Positions 9,435-18,413 of a stretch of DNA of 64,000 nucleotides are shown one piece after another (the first letter of the stretch is position 1; every line of letters begins with the position of its first letter). The notes beneath the pieces were generated by a model. It was not told the DNA's origin. It ran no database searches and worked only from the letters and a program-made list of their open reading frames with translations. The DNA is from Myxococcales bacterium (lineage in GTDB: Bacteria; Myxococcota_A; Polyangia; Haliangiales; Haliangiaceae), in assembly GCA_016717005.1 (NCBI GenBank), contig JADJUF010000041.1, positions 248,001-312,000 on the forward strand, in the 5' to 3' direction. A program made the translations under genes and the position numbers.

Positions 9435-10760
9435 ATGACAGGAAACGCGCCAAAGTCCTTTGTTCGCTTCTTCACCAGCGCTGCGCTGCGCAAGCGCGAG
9501 GAGGTGCCCGGGGAAGCGGTCGACTGGCTGCCGCGGTCGATCACCGTCGAGTACGACGGAGATCTGCCGGTGACGGGTGTGTGGCGTTCGCGGCGTGGCG
9601 CTCGGCGCGTGTGCTGGTACGCGGAGCAGGTCACGCCCGCGCTACTTGCCGGGCACGAGGAGCGTTACGGCGACGAGCCATTCTGGGTGATCGATCGCAG
9701 CGCGCTGGGTGACCGGCGCGTGACGACGCACGAGTGTGATGGCGAGGGCCGCGTGCGGGCGGTGCGAACGTGGGGCTTCGACAAGGCACAGATGCCGTTC
9801 ACGGAGGAGGAGCGTGACGGGCGTGGTCGACTCGTGGTGTCGCGGACGTACGAGTGCGTCGACCTCGGTGTCGCGGTGGGCAAGCGCGAGCAGCGCGCCG
9901 GCGCGGAGCCGGTGGACCTGCCCCGCCCCCACCGGTTCCCGGCCCCGGAGCTGGCCGGCGAGCCGTTCCCCTGCGGCGGCACCATCGGCGCCGACGGGCC
10001 GCGCATCATCGAGACGCTGGTGCAGAACCAGTGGCAGGGCCGGTTCATCACGATCGATCGCGAGAGTGGTAGCTGGCGGCGCGGCCTGGCGACGACGGCC
10101 ACCAGCAAGGGCTGGAAGCCGGAGGTCCACCCGGTCCTCGACTTCACGGATCCCCAGATCGCACCACGGATCCGCGAGGGCGAACTCCTCGACTACCGCT
10201 ACAACGGGTACGCCGCGCTCGGCGTGGTCGAGGCGATACCGGAGGGGCGCGACCTCGACGCCGTTGTGCAAGCGGGGAGGCTGGCACCGCGCGCCGCGTT
10301 GGCGCTGGCCCTCGAGGTCGCGGCGGTCGCGCAGCGGGCCCACGCCCGCGGGCACCAGCTCGGCGGCATCCGCCCCGAGCTGATCTACGTGCGTGAGGCC
10401 GCCGGCGGCGCGGAACTCACCCAGATCGCGCACCGCGGCCCGGCGGTCCTATCGCAGTACTACGGCGGCGAGGCGATCTTGTTTCCGCCCCGCCCGTTCA
10501 TCGCCGAGTTCGCGACCTCTGACGACGCCACCGGCCTGGCGATGACGCTCTGGTACATGATCACCGGCGGCCATCCCTGGATCGCACCGCAGAACCTGCG
10601 CTGGGACGAGTCCTGGCGCGAGTTCCGCCAGGCCGTCCGCACGCGCCAGCCGTGGACCGGGCCCGCCAGCCTCGGCAACATTCTCGAGGCCGCGTTGTTC
10701 GGCGGCGCGCCGCTGCCGTTCGACGTCCTGGTCGCAACGCTGCGCGCGGTGACGGTGTGA
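9435..10760 (+). CDS. protein with C-terminal degenerate protein-kinase-like domain
   Basis: A 441-residue soluble protein. The N-terminal half (about 1-200) is unrecognised and rich in Arg, Trp and charged residues. The second half follows the plan of a Ser/Thr kinase C-lobe: AHARGHQLGGIRPELIYV stands where the HRDxKPxN catalytic loop would be, and DATGLAMTLWYMITGGHPW matches the helix-F block (usually DxYxLGxxLYxLLTGxxPF). The catalytic Asp and the DFG motif are missing, so it is probably a pseudokinase. It follows the candidate immunity gene by 35 nt and may belong to the toxin operon as a second immunity or accessory protein. I see no good ribosome site before ATG 9435. Confidence 0.6.
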   Translation: MTGNAPKSFVRFFTSAALRKREEVPGEAVDWLPRSITVEYDGDLPVTGVWRSRRGARRVCWYAEQVTPALLAGHEERYGDEPFWVIDRSALGDRRVTTHECDGEGRVRAVRTWGFDKAQMPFTEEERDGRGRLVVSRTYECVDLGVAVGKREQRAGAEPVDLPRPHRFPAPELAGEPFPCGGTIGADGPRIIETLVQNQWQGRFITIDRESGSWRRGLATTATSKGWKPEVHPVLDFTDPQIAPRIREGELLDYRYNGYAALGVVEAIPEGRDLDAVVQAGRLAPRAALALALEVAAVAQRAHARGHQLGGIRPELIYVREAAGGAELTQIAHRGPAVLSQYYGGEAILFPPRPFIAEFATSDDATGLAMTLWYMITGGHPWIAPQNLRWDESWREFRQAVRTRQPWTGPASLGNILEAALFGGAPLPFDVLVATLRAVTV

Positions 10761-10836
10761 AGGGGCAGACCAACTCTCAGCGATTTCACTACTACTTCGC
10801 CAAACAGCGGTCCGCGACGTCCGCGCCCGCGCCCCG

Positions 10837-11487
10837 CTACCACCGCGGATACCAGTAGTACGCCGCGTGCACGGTGACGCCGGCCTCGCGCCAGGGCTCG
10901 CCGACGCCGGGGACCGAGGCGGTCGCGGCGGCGGCGGCGCCGACGATCAGGCGGCGGTTGACGCGGTAGTCGAGGCCGAGGGTGGCGGAGCCGACGAGGT
11001 TGAGCGCGAGCGAGGCGGCCTGGCCGGTCTCGGCCTCGCCGCTGTAGTCGAGGCCGCCGAAGGTCACGACGGGGCTGGCGCGGCGGACGCCCTGGACGCC
11101 GACGGCGACGCGCACGGTGGGGATCCACTGGACGCCGAGGCGGAGCGTGACGCCGCCGTCGAGGCGGGCGGCCTGGGCGGCGACGGTGAACGGCGCCTCG
11201 ACGGGGGTGCTGCCGCCGAGCATGAAGGCGCCACGGTCGAACGACGCGCGGCCGTAGCCGAGCGTGAGCTGGGCGTCGTACTGGTAGCTGTTGGCGGTGG
11301 CGAAGCTCGCGCGGGCGGCGAGGCCGCCGAGGGCGCCGCTGCCGGCGTCGGTCGACGCGGCGTCCCCGAGGCTGAGCAGGCCGCCGAGCGCGTGGACATG
11401 GACCGACGCCTCGCGGCGATCGGCGCGCGCGCCCGCGGCGGCGCCGACGATCGCGCCGACGGCGGCGAGCGCGACCAGCGGCCTCAT
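10837..11487 (-). CDS. outer-membrane beta-barrel-like protein
   Basis: A 216-residue protein from ATG 11485-11487 to TAG 10837-10839. A signal peptide is clear (MRPLVALAAVGAIV... with an AGARA cleavage region). The mature part alternates short beta-strand-like segments (LTLGYGRASF, VTLRLGVQWIPTVRVAVG, ATLGLDYRVN) and ends in aromatic YYWYPRW, typical of outer-membrane barrels. Its ATG overlaps the TGA of the upstream gene by 4 nt (ATGA), so it is cotranscribed with the TraK-like gene. Reading this frame further upstream gives a spurious very long ORF joined to the kinase. Confidence 0.65.
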   Translation of the reverse strand: MRPLVALAAVGAIVGAAAGARADRREASVHVHALGGLLSLGDAASTDAGSGALGGLAARASFATANSYQYDAQLTLGYGRASFDRGAFMLGGSTPVEAPFTVAAQAARLDGGVTLRLGVQWIPTVRVAVGVQGVRRASPVVTFGGLDYSGEAETGQAASLALNLVGSATLGLDYRVNRRLIVGAAAAATASVPGVGEPWREAGVTVHAAYYWYPRW

Positions 11488-12401
11488 CGCAGCACGATCC
11501 GATCGACGGCGACCTTGCCGCGGCCACCGGGCTCGCTGACCACCAGCGTGAGCCGCTTGCCGTTGAGATCGGTCGCGCGGCGCACGACGACCACGCCCTT
11601 GCCGCGGCCGCCGGGGCGGACCACGCCGAGCACCCCGGCGCCGGCGGTCTCGGCCGCGTCGCTGGTGAAGCGCACCACGCCGGCGACGTCGCGGGCGCCG
11701 TCCTGCATCGCGACGGTGGCCAGGCGGTACGGCGCCTTGTTGCGGTTCTCGATCTCGAACACCACGAACGCGTCGTCGCCGAGGTAGAGCACGTCCTTGG
11801 TCTCGACCACGACGTTGGCGTCGTTGCGCTCGATCGCGTCGAGCTTGCGCACCTCGCGCCGCTGCAGGATGCGCGCGGCGATCAGGCCGTCGGCCAGCTT
11901 GGGCAGCTCGGCGTCCATGGCCGCCTGCATCGCGGCGATCTTGGCCTCGAGCTCGGCCGTGCGCGCCGTGACCTTCTCGGCGATGCGGCGCTCCAGCTCG
12001 GCCTCGACGTCGGCGCGCTTGAACGTCACCTGGGTCATCGCCGCGTCGCGGTCGGCCGCCAGCCGCAGCACCACGGTCACCTTCATCGACGCGGTCGACA
12101 GCGCCAGGTTGGCCGGCTTGGCGTCGGGCTTGAGCGGCCGGATCGCCAGGCTGGTCGCGCCGATCGGCTTGACCTCGTAGCTGACGGTGTCCGAGGCCAG
12201 GGCCTTGTCGATCTTGTCGGGCAGGTACACGACCGTCACGAAGTCGGGGTGGACCAGGACCTCGTACGAGCCGCCCTCGTCGACCAGGATGGTCCGGGCC
12301 TGGCCGCTGTTCTGGGCGACGGCCACCGGCGTGGCCACGGCCAGGCCCGCGGCGATGGCGAACACAGGAAGGAGGCGGCGCCCCCAGCGACGATCGTGCA
12401 T
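11484..12401 (-). CDS. secreted TraK/VirB9- or DUF2381-like protein
   Basis: A 305-residue protein. I prefer ATG 12401 because GGAG lies 6 nt upstream; a second in-frame ATG at 12413 has no such site. A signal peptide (RRLLPVFAIAAGLAVATPVAVAQ) is followed by an N-terminal beta domain (ARTILVDEGGSYEVLVHPDFVTVVYLP) that resembles TraK/VirB9 N-terminal domains and the myxobacterial DUF2381 family, then a charged helix (ELERRIAEKVTARTAELEAK) and a second beta domain. These families bind at the periplasmic or outer-membrane side of envelope complexes. It lies between a kinase and an outer-membrane protein. The family assignment is by pattern only. Confidence 0.6.
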   Translation of the reverse strand: MHDRRWGRRLLPVFAIAAGLAVATPVAVAQNSGQARTILVDEGGSYEVLVHPDFVTVVYLPDKIDKALASDTVSYEVKPIGATSLAIRPLKPDAKPANLALSTASMKVTVVLRLAADRDAAMTQVTFKRADVEAELERRIAEKVTARTAELEAKIAAMQAAMDAELPKLADGLIAARILQRREVRKLDAIERNDANVVVETKDVLYLGDDAFVVFEIENRNKAPYRLATVAMQDGARDVAGVVRFTSDAAETAGAGVLGVVRPGGRGKGVVVVRRATDLNGKRLTLVVSEPGGRGKVAVDRIVLR

Positions 12402-12474
12402 GGCGTACTCCATGAGGTTGGCCCAGGTATCGACCGCGCGACGCGGCGGTTGCGCCCCTGGATGTGCGACGGCC

Positions 12475-12606
12475 CCGGGATCTGAATCTCGTTGATCGAG
12501 CGACTGCCCTGGGCTCTTGATCTCGTTGACCGAGCGATTGCCGCTGGATCTGAATCTCGTTGATCGGCCTACTGCCCCGGGATCTTGATCTCGTTGATCG
12601 AGCTGG
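12475..12606 (-). repeat. 34-bp tandem repeat across the kinase 3' end
   Basis: The word GTTGA(T/C)CG recurs at 12491, 12525, 12559 and 12593, exactly 34 bp apart, with a degenerate partial unit before 12491. On the minus strand each unit can encode INEI(K/Q)-type peptide, but because 34 is not a multiple of three each unit lies in the next frame. The first unit read by the kinase carries a TAG (12569-12571); the others do not in that register. Confidence 0.9.
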
Positions 12607-14118
12607 AGCTGCCGAGCCGCTCCCGCTGCCTCGGCCCGGGCGGCGGCCTCGCGCATCGGTCGGCGGCGCCGCATCGACCGGCGGGGCCGCGTCGATCACC
12701 GCGGTCGTGGCGCCCGCATCGCTCACCGTCGGTGCGGCGGCGCCCGCGTCTGCGCCGGTCGCGGTGGCGCTCGGTTCGCCAGCCGGGCTCGCATCGACCG
12801 TCGGCATCCCCGCGTCGATCGTCGTCGCCGCAGCGGCACCCGGGCTCGTCGGCGCGCTCGGCGCCCCGCCGCCGCCGCCGCCTGCCACCAGCGCGATGAC
12901 CGCGCCCAGCGCCACCACGCCGCCCACGGCCCCGACGATCAGCCCGGTGCGCTTCGGTCGCGCGACCTGGGCCGCGCCATGTCCCGCCACGGTCGGCGCC
13001 ATCGCCACGCCCGGCGCCGGCCCGGCGGTGCGCGTCGGCGCGGACATCGCCGCCGCCTGCTCGGGCGTCCAGCGGCCCGGCACCTCGCTGCCCGTCGGCG
13101 TGCCCTGCGCCACCGCGTCCATGCGCGAGCGCTGGCCGGTGCGCACCGGCGCCTTGCCCGGGAACCGCTGGACCATCAGGCTCTCGAGCTCGCGGCGGCC
13201 GTCGCGCGGCGCGTGCTGGCAGTGCAGCAGGTCCTCGACCGCGTCCTCGGCCGTCTGGTAGCGCTGCGCCGGATCCTTGGCGAGCAGCTTCATCGTCACC
13301 GCCTCGAGATCCGGCGGGACGTCAGGCGCCACCTGGCTCGGCGGCAGCACGTTCGAGAACAGCACCCGCGCCAGGGTCTCGGCCGTCGTGCCCGACGCGA
13401 ACAGGTACTGGCCCGTCAGCATCTGCCACATCATGATGCCCACCGCGAACAGGTCGCTGCGCCCGTCGAGCGGTGCGCCGTTGATCTGCTCCGGGCTCAT
13501 GTACGCCGGCTTGCCCTTGATGGTCACCGACGCGCTCGCCGCCGTCGCCGCCCGCGCCTTGGCGATGCCGAAGTCGCTCACCTTCACCGCGCCCGACCAC
13601 GAGCACAGCACGTTGTGCGGCGAGATATCGCGGTGCACCAGCCCCCGCACGCCGTCGGCGCCCGCCGGCAGGTCGTGCGCGTAGCCCAGGCCGCGCAGCA
13701 CCTCGGTCACCGTGTAGATGACGATCGAGAACGGCAGCCGCCCCGAGTCGATGATGCCGTCGAGGTCGCGGCCCTCCACCAGCTCCATCACCAGGTACAG
13801 CCGGCCCTCGTGATCGCGGTCGAAGTCGAGCACGCTGACGATGTTCGCGTGCTGCATCCGCGACGACAGCTTCGCCTCGCTCACGAACATCTGCGCGAAC
13901 GCCGGGTTCCGCGACGCGTCCGGCAACACCCGCTTGATCGCCACCGGCCGCTCGAAGCCCTCCGCGCCCACCGTGTGCGCCCGGAACACCTCCGCCATCC
14001 CGCCCATCCCCAGCGGCGCGTCCAGGACGTATTTCCCCAACCGCACGCCCCCACCGCCAGCAGGGGCTCCCCCAGGGTTGCCAATGAGCGTCGACACCTG
14101 GTCTCGAGCGTACGGCAT
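12569..14118 (-). CDS. membrane Ser/Thr protein kinase (Hanks type), apparent 1-nt frameshift near the 3' end
   Basis: The kinase domain covers about residues 28-300: Gly-loop GMGGMAEV at 37-44, Lys62 (AIK), HRD 162-164, DFG 182-184 and an APE-like MSPEQ near 206-210. A single membrane helix lies at 391-412, after a Pro/Ala linker, so the kinase is cytoplasmic. The outer part is an Ala/Asp low-complexity tail. After about residue 495 the frame runs on without stop into shadow sequence. One extra G/C pair near 12612-12613 would instead give a natural end GSSSSINEIKIPGQ at TAG 12569-12571. The 1,550-nt span is one short of 517 codons, which fits a single-base deletion. The start ATG 14118 has no clear ribosome site. 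It heads a minus-strand gene group with the TraK-like and barrel proteins. Confidence 0.8.
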
Positions 14119-14176
14119 CGCACGCGGCGATGGAAGGGGCAGGAGGTCGGGCCTTTGGGTGGCTTCCGCGGCGACC

Positions 14177-14815
14177 TCAGGTCCGGATCAGCTTGAACGC
14201 GTGGTTCCAGCCGCCGCCGCGCATGCCCGGGATGCACCACAGCATGCACAGCGGCTCGATCGCCCGGGCCGCCACGGCGGTGCCCATGTCCTCGGTGTCC
14301 CAGCCGAACTGGGTGAGGATCGTGCGGACCGTGGCCTTGGCGTCGGCGTCGTTGCCGCAGATGAACATGCTCGGCGGGCCGCCCGCGAACGTCGGGTTCA
14401 CCATGAACGCGTTGCCGACGCACGAGAACGCCTTGACGAACCGCGCGGCCGGGGCCTGGGCCTGGAGCCGCTCCATCAGCGACTCGTCGAGGTTGGTGAA
14501 GAACTTGATCACGCCGTCCTGGGGCGGCGCGTCGGCGATCGGGTTGGTCGCGTCGATGACGACCTTGCCGGCGAGGTTGTCGAGGCCGGCCAGCGCGATC
14601 GCCTCGCCGGCGGCGCCGCCCTTGACCGCGAGCACCACGACCTCGGCGCCGGCGGCGGCCTCGGCGAACGTGGCGGCGCGCGCCCCGGCCTGCTGCGCCC
14701 ACGCCGCGAGCTTGGACGGATCGCGCGAGGCGCGGACCACGTCGTGACCATGCTTGAGGAAGCCGTTGGCGAGCACCTCACCGACGGTTCCAGAACCGAG
14801 CACTGCGATCTTCAT
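14177..14815 (-). CDS. NADPH-dependent F420 reductase-like / COG2085 NAD(P)-binding oxidoreductase
   Basis: A 212-residue cytoplasmic protein starting at ATG 14815 (MKIAVLGSG). It has a Rossmann fold with GSGTVGEVLANG at 8-19, a basic NADP-type second strand (RASRDPSK), an ATNPI strand end, and the C-terminal helical dimerisation region. The layout matches the short COG2085 / F420-dependent NADP reductase family, which moves hydride between NADPH and a cofactor or small substrate. The true substrate cannot be told from sequence. The longer frame start at 14851 adds a non-family tail and is rejected. Confidence 0.75.
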   Translation of the reverse strand: MKIAVLGSGTVGEVLANGFLKHGHDVVRASRDPSKLAAWAQQAGARAATFAEAAAGAEVVVLAVKGGAAGEAIALAGLDNLAGKVVIDATNPIADAPPQDGVIKFFTNLDESLMERLQAQAPAARFVKAFSCVGNAFMVNPTFAGGPPSMFICGNDADAKATVRTILTQFGWDTEDMGTAVAARAIEPLCMLWCIPGMRGGGWNHAFKLIRT

Positions 14816-15190
14816 GGCGGCGACCGTACCCGTCCGCGCGCGCGCCGTCACCCGCCCGAACGGTCAGGCCGCACGCGGCCTCGGCGCTGGCACGCGCGCG
14901 GGCAGCGCCTCACCGCGCCGCGGTGATCGGCCGCGCGACCACGGGCGCGCCACGCTCGCCCGAGCCCCGCCACCGTCAGATTTTCGTCGACCCGGCGGGC
15001 CGATCGGGTCCGGCGCCGCGATCCTCGACGAGGCGGTCCCGCGCGCCAGCGCGTCACGACAGACACAGGGCATCAGGTTTCCGACACCGTGCGACCGAGG
15101 CCACGTCCGGTCCTTGTCCTCGACGGATCTGCTTCCCGTCCGCCACTGATCGCGTGATCCTGTCGCCCCCACCGCTCCCGAGGCCCGCCC
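14816..15190. other. 375-bp intergenic region, no gene seen
   Basis: It separates two divergent genes, so it should hold promoters for both. The frames here have atypical codon use. A TCAGATTTTCGTCG word near 14976 resembles one near 17536 (TCAGATTTCCGTCG). I see no tRNA, hairpin terminator or repeat array. Confidence 0.4.
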
Positions 15191-16768
15191 GTGCGCACCA
15201 CCGCCCCCCGCCCCGCGCTGTCATCAGCTCCCCGCTCCGCGCCGGTCACCTCCGTCCGCGCCGCGCTGCGCCCGTCCGTCCGCGCTGCGCTCTCGATCGG
15301 CGCCGCCCTGCTGCTCGGCGCGTGCGATCCGGGCGTCATCCCGGTCGATCCGCCGCCCGACGGCCGCGAGATCGACACGCCCGACGCGCCGCCGCCCGAC
15401 GGCCGCCCGATCGAGACCTGCCCGGTCAGCGGCACGCTGACGAACCCGTCGCTGGTGGTCAACGATCCGGCGATCCTCGCGCGCTTCGGGTTCGCGCGGG
15501 TCGTCGATCAGATCCGCACCACCGCCAGCATCGGCGGCCAGACCTCGCGCTCGCTGTTCCAGGCGTGGATGCGCACGTTCGACGCGTCGCCCGCCAGCGG
15601 CGACTGCGACGACCCGTCGGTCGATCCCGACCACTACGGGCTCGCGTGCCCGCGGGTCGAGGCCAAGCTGGCGAGCGCCGATCCGTTCCTGCCCGGCAGC
15701 GGCGTCGAGTTCCTGCCGCTGGGGCTCTTCGATCGCTTCGACCTGGCGCCGGCCGACGGCAGCAACTGCGGCGAGTACCGGATCGTCTACGCGATGCAGT
15801 CGCGGGTGCCGACCATCGCCGGCCGCGCGCTGATCATCTTCGAGGGCATCCTGCCCAACCCGCGGCCCGAGGACGGCATCGGCGCGTGCCTGCCGGTCGC
15901 GCGGTTCTGGCAGGCGCTGTCGGTCGATCCGTCGCCGACGAGCCGGGCCGCGAAGCTCGAGGCGTTCTACTTCACCGGCACCGCGGTGCCCGGGTTCCCG
16001 CCGGTCGTCGCCGCGCAGAGCTACGGCCTGGCGCTGGGCGCCACCGCGGCCCACGGCGCCGGGCAGATCCGCACCAACTTCTTCATCGACTCGCTCGAGT
16101 GGCAGCTGCGGGAGTTCAAGCTCCGCCGCACCTGCACCGACTCGGGCACGCCGTCGACGTGCCGCCTGACGTTCGAGCACGTGCGCGTCAAGGTCAACCC
16201 GGCCGAGGAGCTGTTCAGCGGCCAGCACGCGCGCAGCGCCTCGTTCCGCTCGCAGTTCCTGGCCCAGGTCCCGCGGCTGACCGTGACCAGCGCCGCGATG
16301 CTGTCGCTGGCGCCGGCCGAGCAGTTCGACGAGTTCGAGAGCGTGTCGTCGACCAACCAGGTCGTCTACAACAACTTCGCGATCCCGCCGATGACCACCG
16401 ACGTCGACGCCCGCCTGCGCGCGCTCGGCTCGTCGCTCAGCACGTTCGACGTCCTCAACCGCGCCACCACCCAGACCTGCGCCGGCTGCCACCAGCAGTC
16501 GAACAACGTCCCCCTCGGCGGCGGCATGGTCTGGCCGCCGAGCCTCGAGTTCACCCACATCGACGAGAACCACCGGCTGTCGCCGGCGCTGACCCAGGTG
16601 TTCCTGCCCCACCGCCGGGCCGTGCTCGAGGCGTTCATCAACGCCCGCTGCAGCGCCACGCCGACCGCGCGCGCGGCCGACGCGCTCGATCTCGGCGACG
16701 ACGCCCTGCGCGCCGCGGCCGCCGAGGGCCTGACGATCGGCGGCAGCGCCGTCGGCAGCCCGAACTGA
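15191..16768 (+). CDS. secreted lipoprotein with a c-type heme motif
   Basis: A 525-residue protein from GTG 15191. The signal sequence ends in lipobox LLGAC (Cys45), and a Pro/Asp linker with two PPPDGR(E/P)I copies follows. The body is not a family I recognise; it has paired Cys (about 4-6) suggesting disulfides. Near the C-terminus (430-434) is CAGCH, a CxxCH covalent heme site, followed by conserved-looking GGGMVWPPSLEFTHIDE. Similar layouts occur in myxobacterial exported proteins with one terminal cytochrome-like motif. It is likely anchored at the outer surface or periplasm; an electron-transfer role is inferred from the heme motif. Confidence 0.75.
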   Translation: MRTTAPRPALSSAPRSAPVTSVRAALRPSVRAALSIGAALLLGACDPGVIPVDPPPDGREIDTPDAPPPDGRPIETCPVSGTLTNPSLVVNDPAILARFGFARVVDQIRTTASIGGQTSRSLFQAWMRTFDASPASGDCDDPSVDPDHYGLACPRVEAKLASADPFLPGSGVEFLPLGLFDRFDLAPADGSNCGEYRIVYAMQSRVPTIAGRALIIFEGILPNPRPEDGIGACLPVARFWQALSVDPSPTSRAAKLEAFYFTGTAVPGFPPVVAAQSYGLALGATAAHGAGQIRTNFFIDSLEWQLREFKLRRTCTDSGTPSTCRLTFEHVRVKVNPAEELFSGQHARSASFRSQFLAQVPRLTVTSAAMLSLAPAEQFDEFESVSSTNQVVYNNFAIPPMTTDVDARLRALGSSLSTFDVLNRATTQTCAGCHQQSNNVPLGGGMVWPPSLEFTHIDENHRLSPALTQVFLPHRRAVLEAFINARCSATPTARAADALDLGDDALRAAAAEGLTIGGSAVGSPN

Positions 16769-16858
16769 GCCGGGCGCCCGGCCACGGCGCTGGCCGAGCT
16801 GTCCGAGCTGTCCGACACGCTCGCGCGCGACGACGCGAGCGCGGGTCCCGCGACGGGG

Positions 16859-17467
16859 TCAGCCGCCGGGGCAGGTCAGCGTCAGGCCGGTGGCGCCGAC
16901 GCCGGTGCAGGCGTCGCCGCACGGCTCGCCGGCCAGGCAGGCGCAGGTCGGGAACTCCGACGGGCACGACGGCACCGCGACGCACGTGAACGTGTCGGGC
17001 TCGCCGACGACGTCGGACAGATCGTGGCGGCAGTAGCCGGTCCGCAGATCGCACTGGGCGTAGCCACAGGCGAAGGCGCCGGCCGGCACCGGGCACGAGC
17101 CGGACGCGTCCAGATCGGCGCCGGCCGCGAGCGCGTCACACGGGCTGCTGTAGACGACCCCGTCGCAGCCGCACGTGGGGATCGCGATCAGCAGGTCGGG
17201 ACAGCCGACCGGCCGCGGCGCGCACACGCCGGTCTCGTCGGTGGACCCGCAGGTGTTGCCCGCGAAGTCGCAGTACTCGGTGGGGCCGCAGGCGGCGCCG
17301 GCCAGGCCGCCGCAGACGGTGCCCGAGGGCGCGTCCGGCGCTGCGTCGATCGGCGTGGCGGTCGCGTCGACGGTCGGGGCCGCGTCGATGGGCACCCGCT
17401 CGTCGTCGCCGCCGCAGGCCACGAGGAGGGTCGCCGCCAGGATCGGACACAGGATGCGCTTGGTCAT
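16859..17467 (-). CDS. Cys-rich lipoprotein with Kazal-like segment
   Basis: A 202-residue protein from ATG 17467. Short signal peptide with lipobox LLVAC (Cys about 18), then GGDDE and an Asp/Ala/Pro linker, typical of lipoproteins in this window. The mature part has many Cys. The block CGCDGVVYSSPCDALAAG near the middle matches the Kazal pattern CGxDGxxYxxxCxA; the family inhibits serine proteases in eukaryotes, but bacterial copies are rarely characterised. It lies on the minus strand downstream of the TetR gene, separated by a tandem duplication. Confidence 0.75.
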   Translation of the reverse strand: MTKRILCPILAATLLVACGGDDERVPIDAAPTVDATATPIDAAPDAPSGTVCGGLAGAACGPTEYCDFAGNTCGSTDETGVCAPRPVGCPDLLIAIPTCGCDGVVYSSPCDALAAGADLDASGSCPVPAGAFACGYAQCDLRTGYCRHDLSDVVGEPDTFTCVAVPSCPSEFPTCACLAGEPCGDACTGVGATGLTLTCPGG

Positions 17468-17555
17468 GGCGTTGAGACCATCAAGCCCTGTGCCGGGACG
17501 CGCCGCGGCGACCCCGCGCAGATACGTGCGGCCACCTCAGATTTCCGTCGCCGCC

Positions 17556-17697
17556 GCGACCAATCCGCCGCGCCCCCCGCCATCGCCGAGCCAGACGACC
17601 GTGGCGCGACGCGACGGGCCGACGCCGCGACCAATCCGCCGCGCCCCCGCCATCGCCGAGCCAGACGACCGAGGCGCGCCGCCGACGGGCCGACCGA
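17556..17697. repeat. 71-bp tandem duplication
   Basis: Two near-identical copies (17556-17626 and 17627-17697, one indel apart) beginning GCGACCAATCCGCCGCGCC. It starts 10 bp beyond the stop of the minus-strand TetR gene. It is not a copy of that gene's 3' end. Confidence 0.85.
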
Positions 17698-17706
17698 GGA
17701 CGGCGA

Positions 17707-18351
17707 TCACGGCCGCGGCAGGAACCCGAGGCCGAGCACGTCGGTGACCGCGCGCGCCATCGCGTCGGCCTCGGCCGCCGTCGCCGCACCGCCGGGGAGC
17801 TGGCCGTCGACGATCAGGCGCGACAGGCCGTAGATGGCGCACTGCGCGGTCAGGAGCACCAGGTCGATCGGGATCGGCGCGATGACGCCCGCGGCCTGCG
17901 CCGCCGCCAGCGCCGCGCGCGTCGGATCGGCGTCGGCCGGCTGGTGCTCGTGCAGGCCGCGGCTGTAGACCACGCGGAAGTGCGCGGGGTGGCGCACGGC
18001 GAACCGGACCGCGGCGATGCCGGTGGCGCGGAACTGCGACAGCGGATCCGGCGGCGCCTCGGCCGCGGCCTCGGCCAGCTCGGCGGCGTAGCGCGCGGCG
18101 ATGTCGCCGGCGACCGCGCGCACCAGCGCGTCCTTGTCGGCGAAGTGACGGTACGGCGCCGCCGGCGACACGCCGAGCTGGCGCGCCAGGTCGCGCAGGT
18201 TCAGGCCCTCGAGCCCGTCCTTGGCGATCGCCACCAGCGCCGCGTCGATCAGCGCGCGGCCGAGGTCGCCGTGGTGGTACGCGGCCGCCGGCTTGGGCCG
18301 CACCCGCGGCCGCGGCCCGCGGGCCTGCGCTCTTCCGGACTTCGCGGCCAC
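17707..18351 (-). CDS. TetR/AcrR-family repressor (WHG-domain type)
   Basis: A 214-residue protein from GTG 18349-18351. A basic N-terminal tail is followed by a TetR helix-turn-helix (about 30-75: ALVAIAKDGLEGLNLRDLARQLGVS...PYRHFADKDAL) and an alpha-helical ligand domain of the WHG type (AAVRFAVRHPAHFRVVYS). It diverges from the carotenoid oxygenase gene, with only 62 bp between them and a 17-bp imperfect palindrome next to its own start. It therefore probably represses both itself and the oxygenase, in answer to a lipophilic ligand. Ligand identity is inferred, not seen. Confidence 0.85.
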   Translation of the reverse strand: MAAKSGRAQARGPRPRVRPKPAAAYHHGDLGRALIDAALVAIAKDGLEGLNLRDLARQLGVSPAAPYRHFADKDALVRAVAGDIAARYAAELAEAAAEAPPDPLSQFRATGIAAVRFAVRHPAHFRVVYSRGLHEHQPADADPTRAALAAAQAAGVIAPIPIDLVLLTAQCAIYGLSRLIVDGQLPGGAATAAEADAMARAVTDVLGLGFLPRP

Positions 18352-18352
18352 G

Positions 18353-18369
18353 AGTAAACAGTGCTTACT
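18353..18369. promoter_or_regulatory. 17-bp palindrome, probable TetR operator
   Basis: AGTAAACAGTGCTTACT matches its own reverse complement except at the centre and one symmetric pair. It lies directly upstream of the TetR GTG start and 45 bp before the oxygenase ATG, in a locally AT-richer patch. Binding is inferred. Confidence 0.65.
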
Positions 18370-18413
18370 TTCGCGCTTGCGGTCAAGGCCGCGAGCGGCT
18401 AGACATGTAATCG

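Noticed and set aside
10837..14118. A 1,093-codon frame joining the kinase to the barrel protein
   Set aside because: The middle third is Arg/Gly/Pro-rich shadow of the TraK-like gene; the barrel protein has its own signal peptide and ATGA start.
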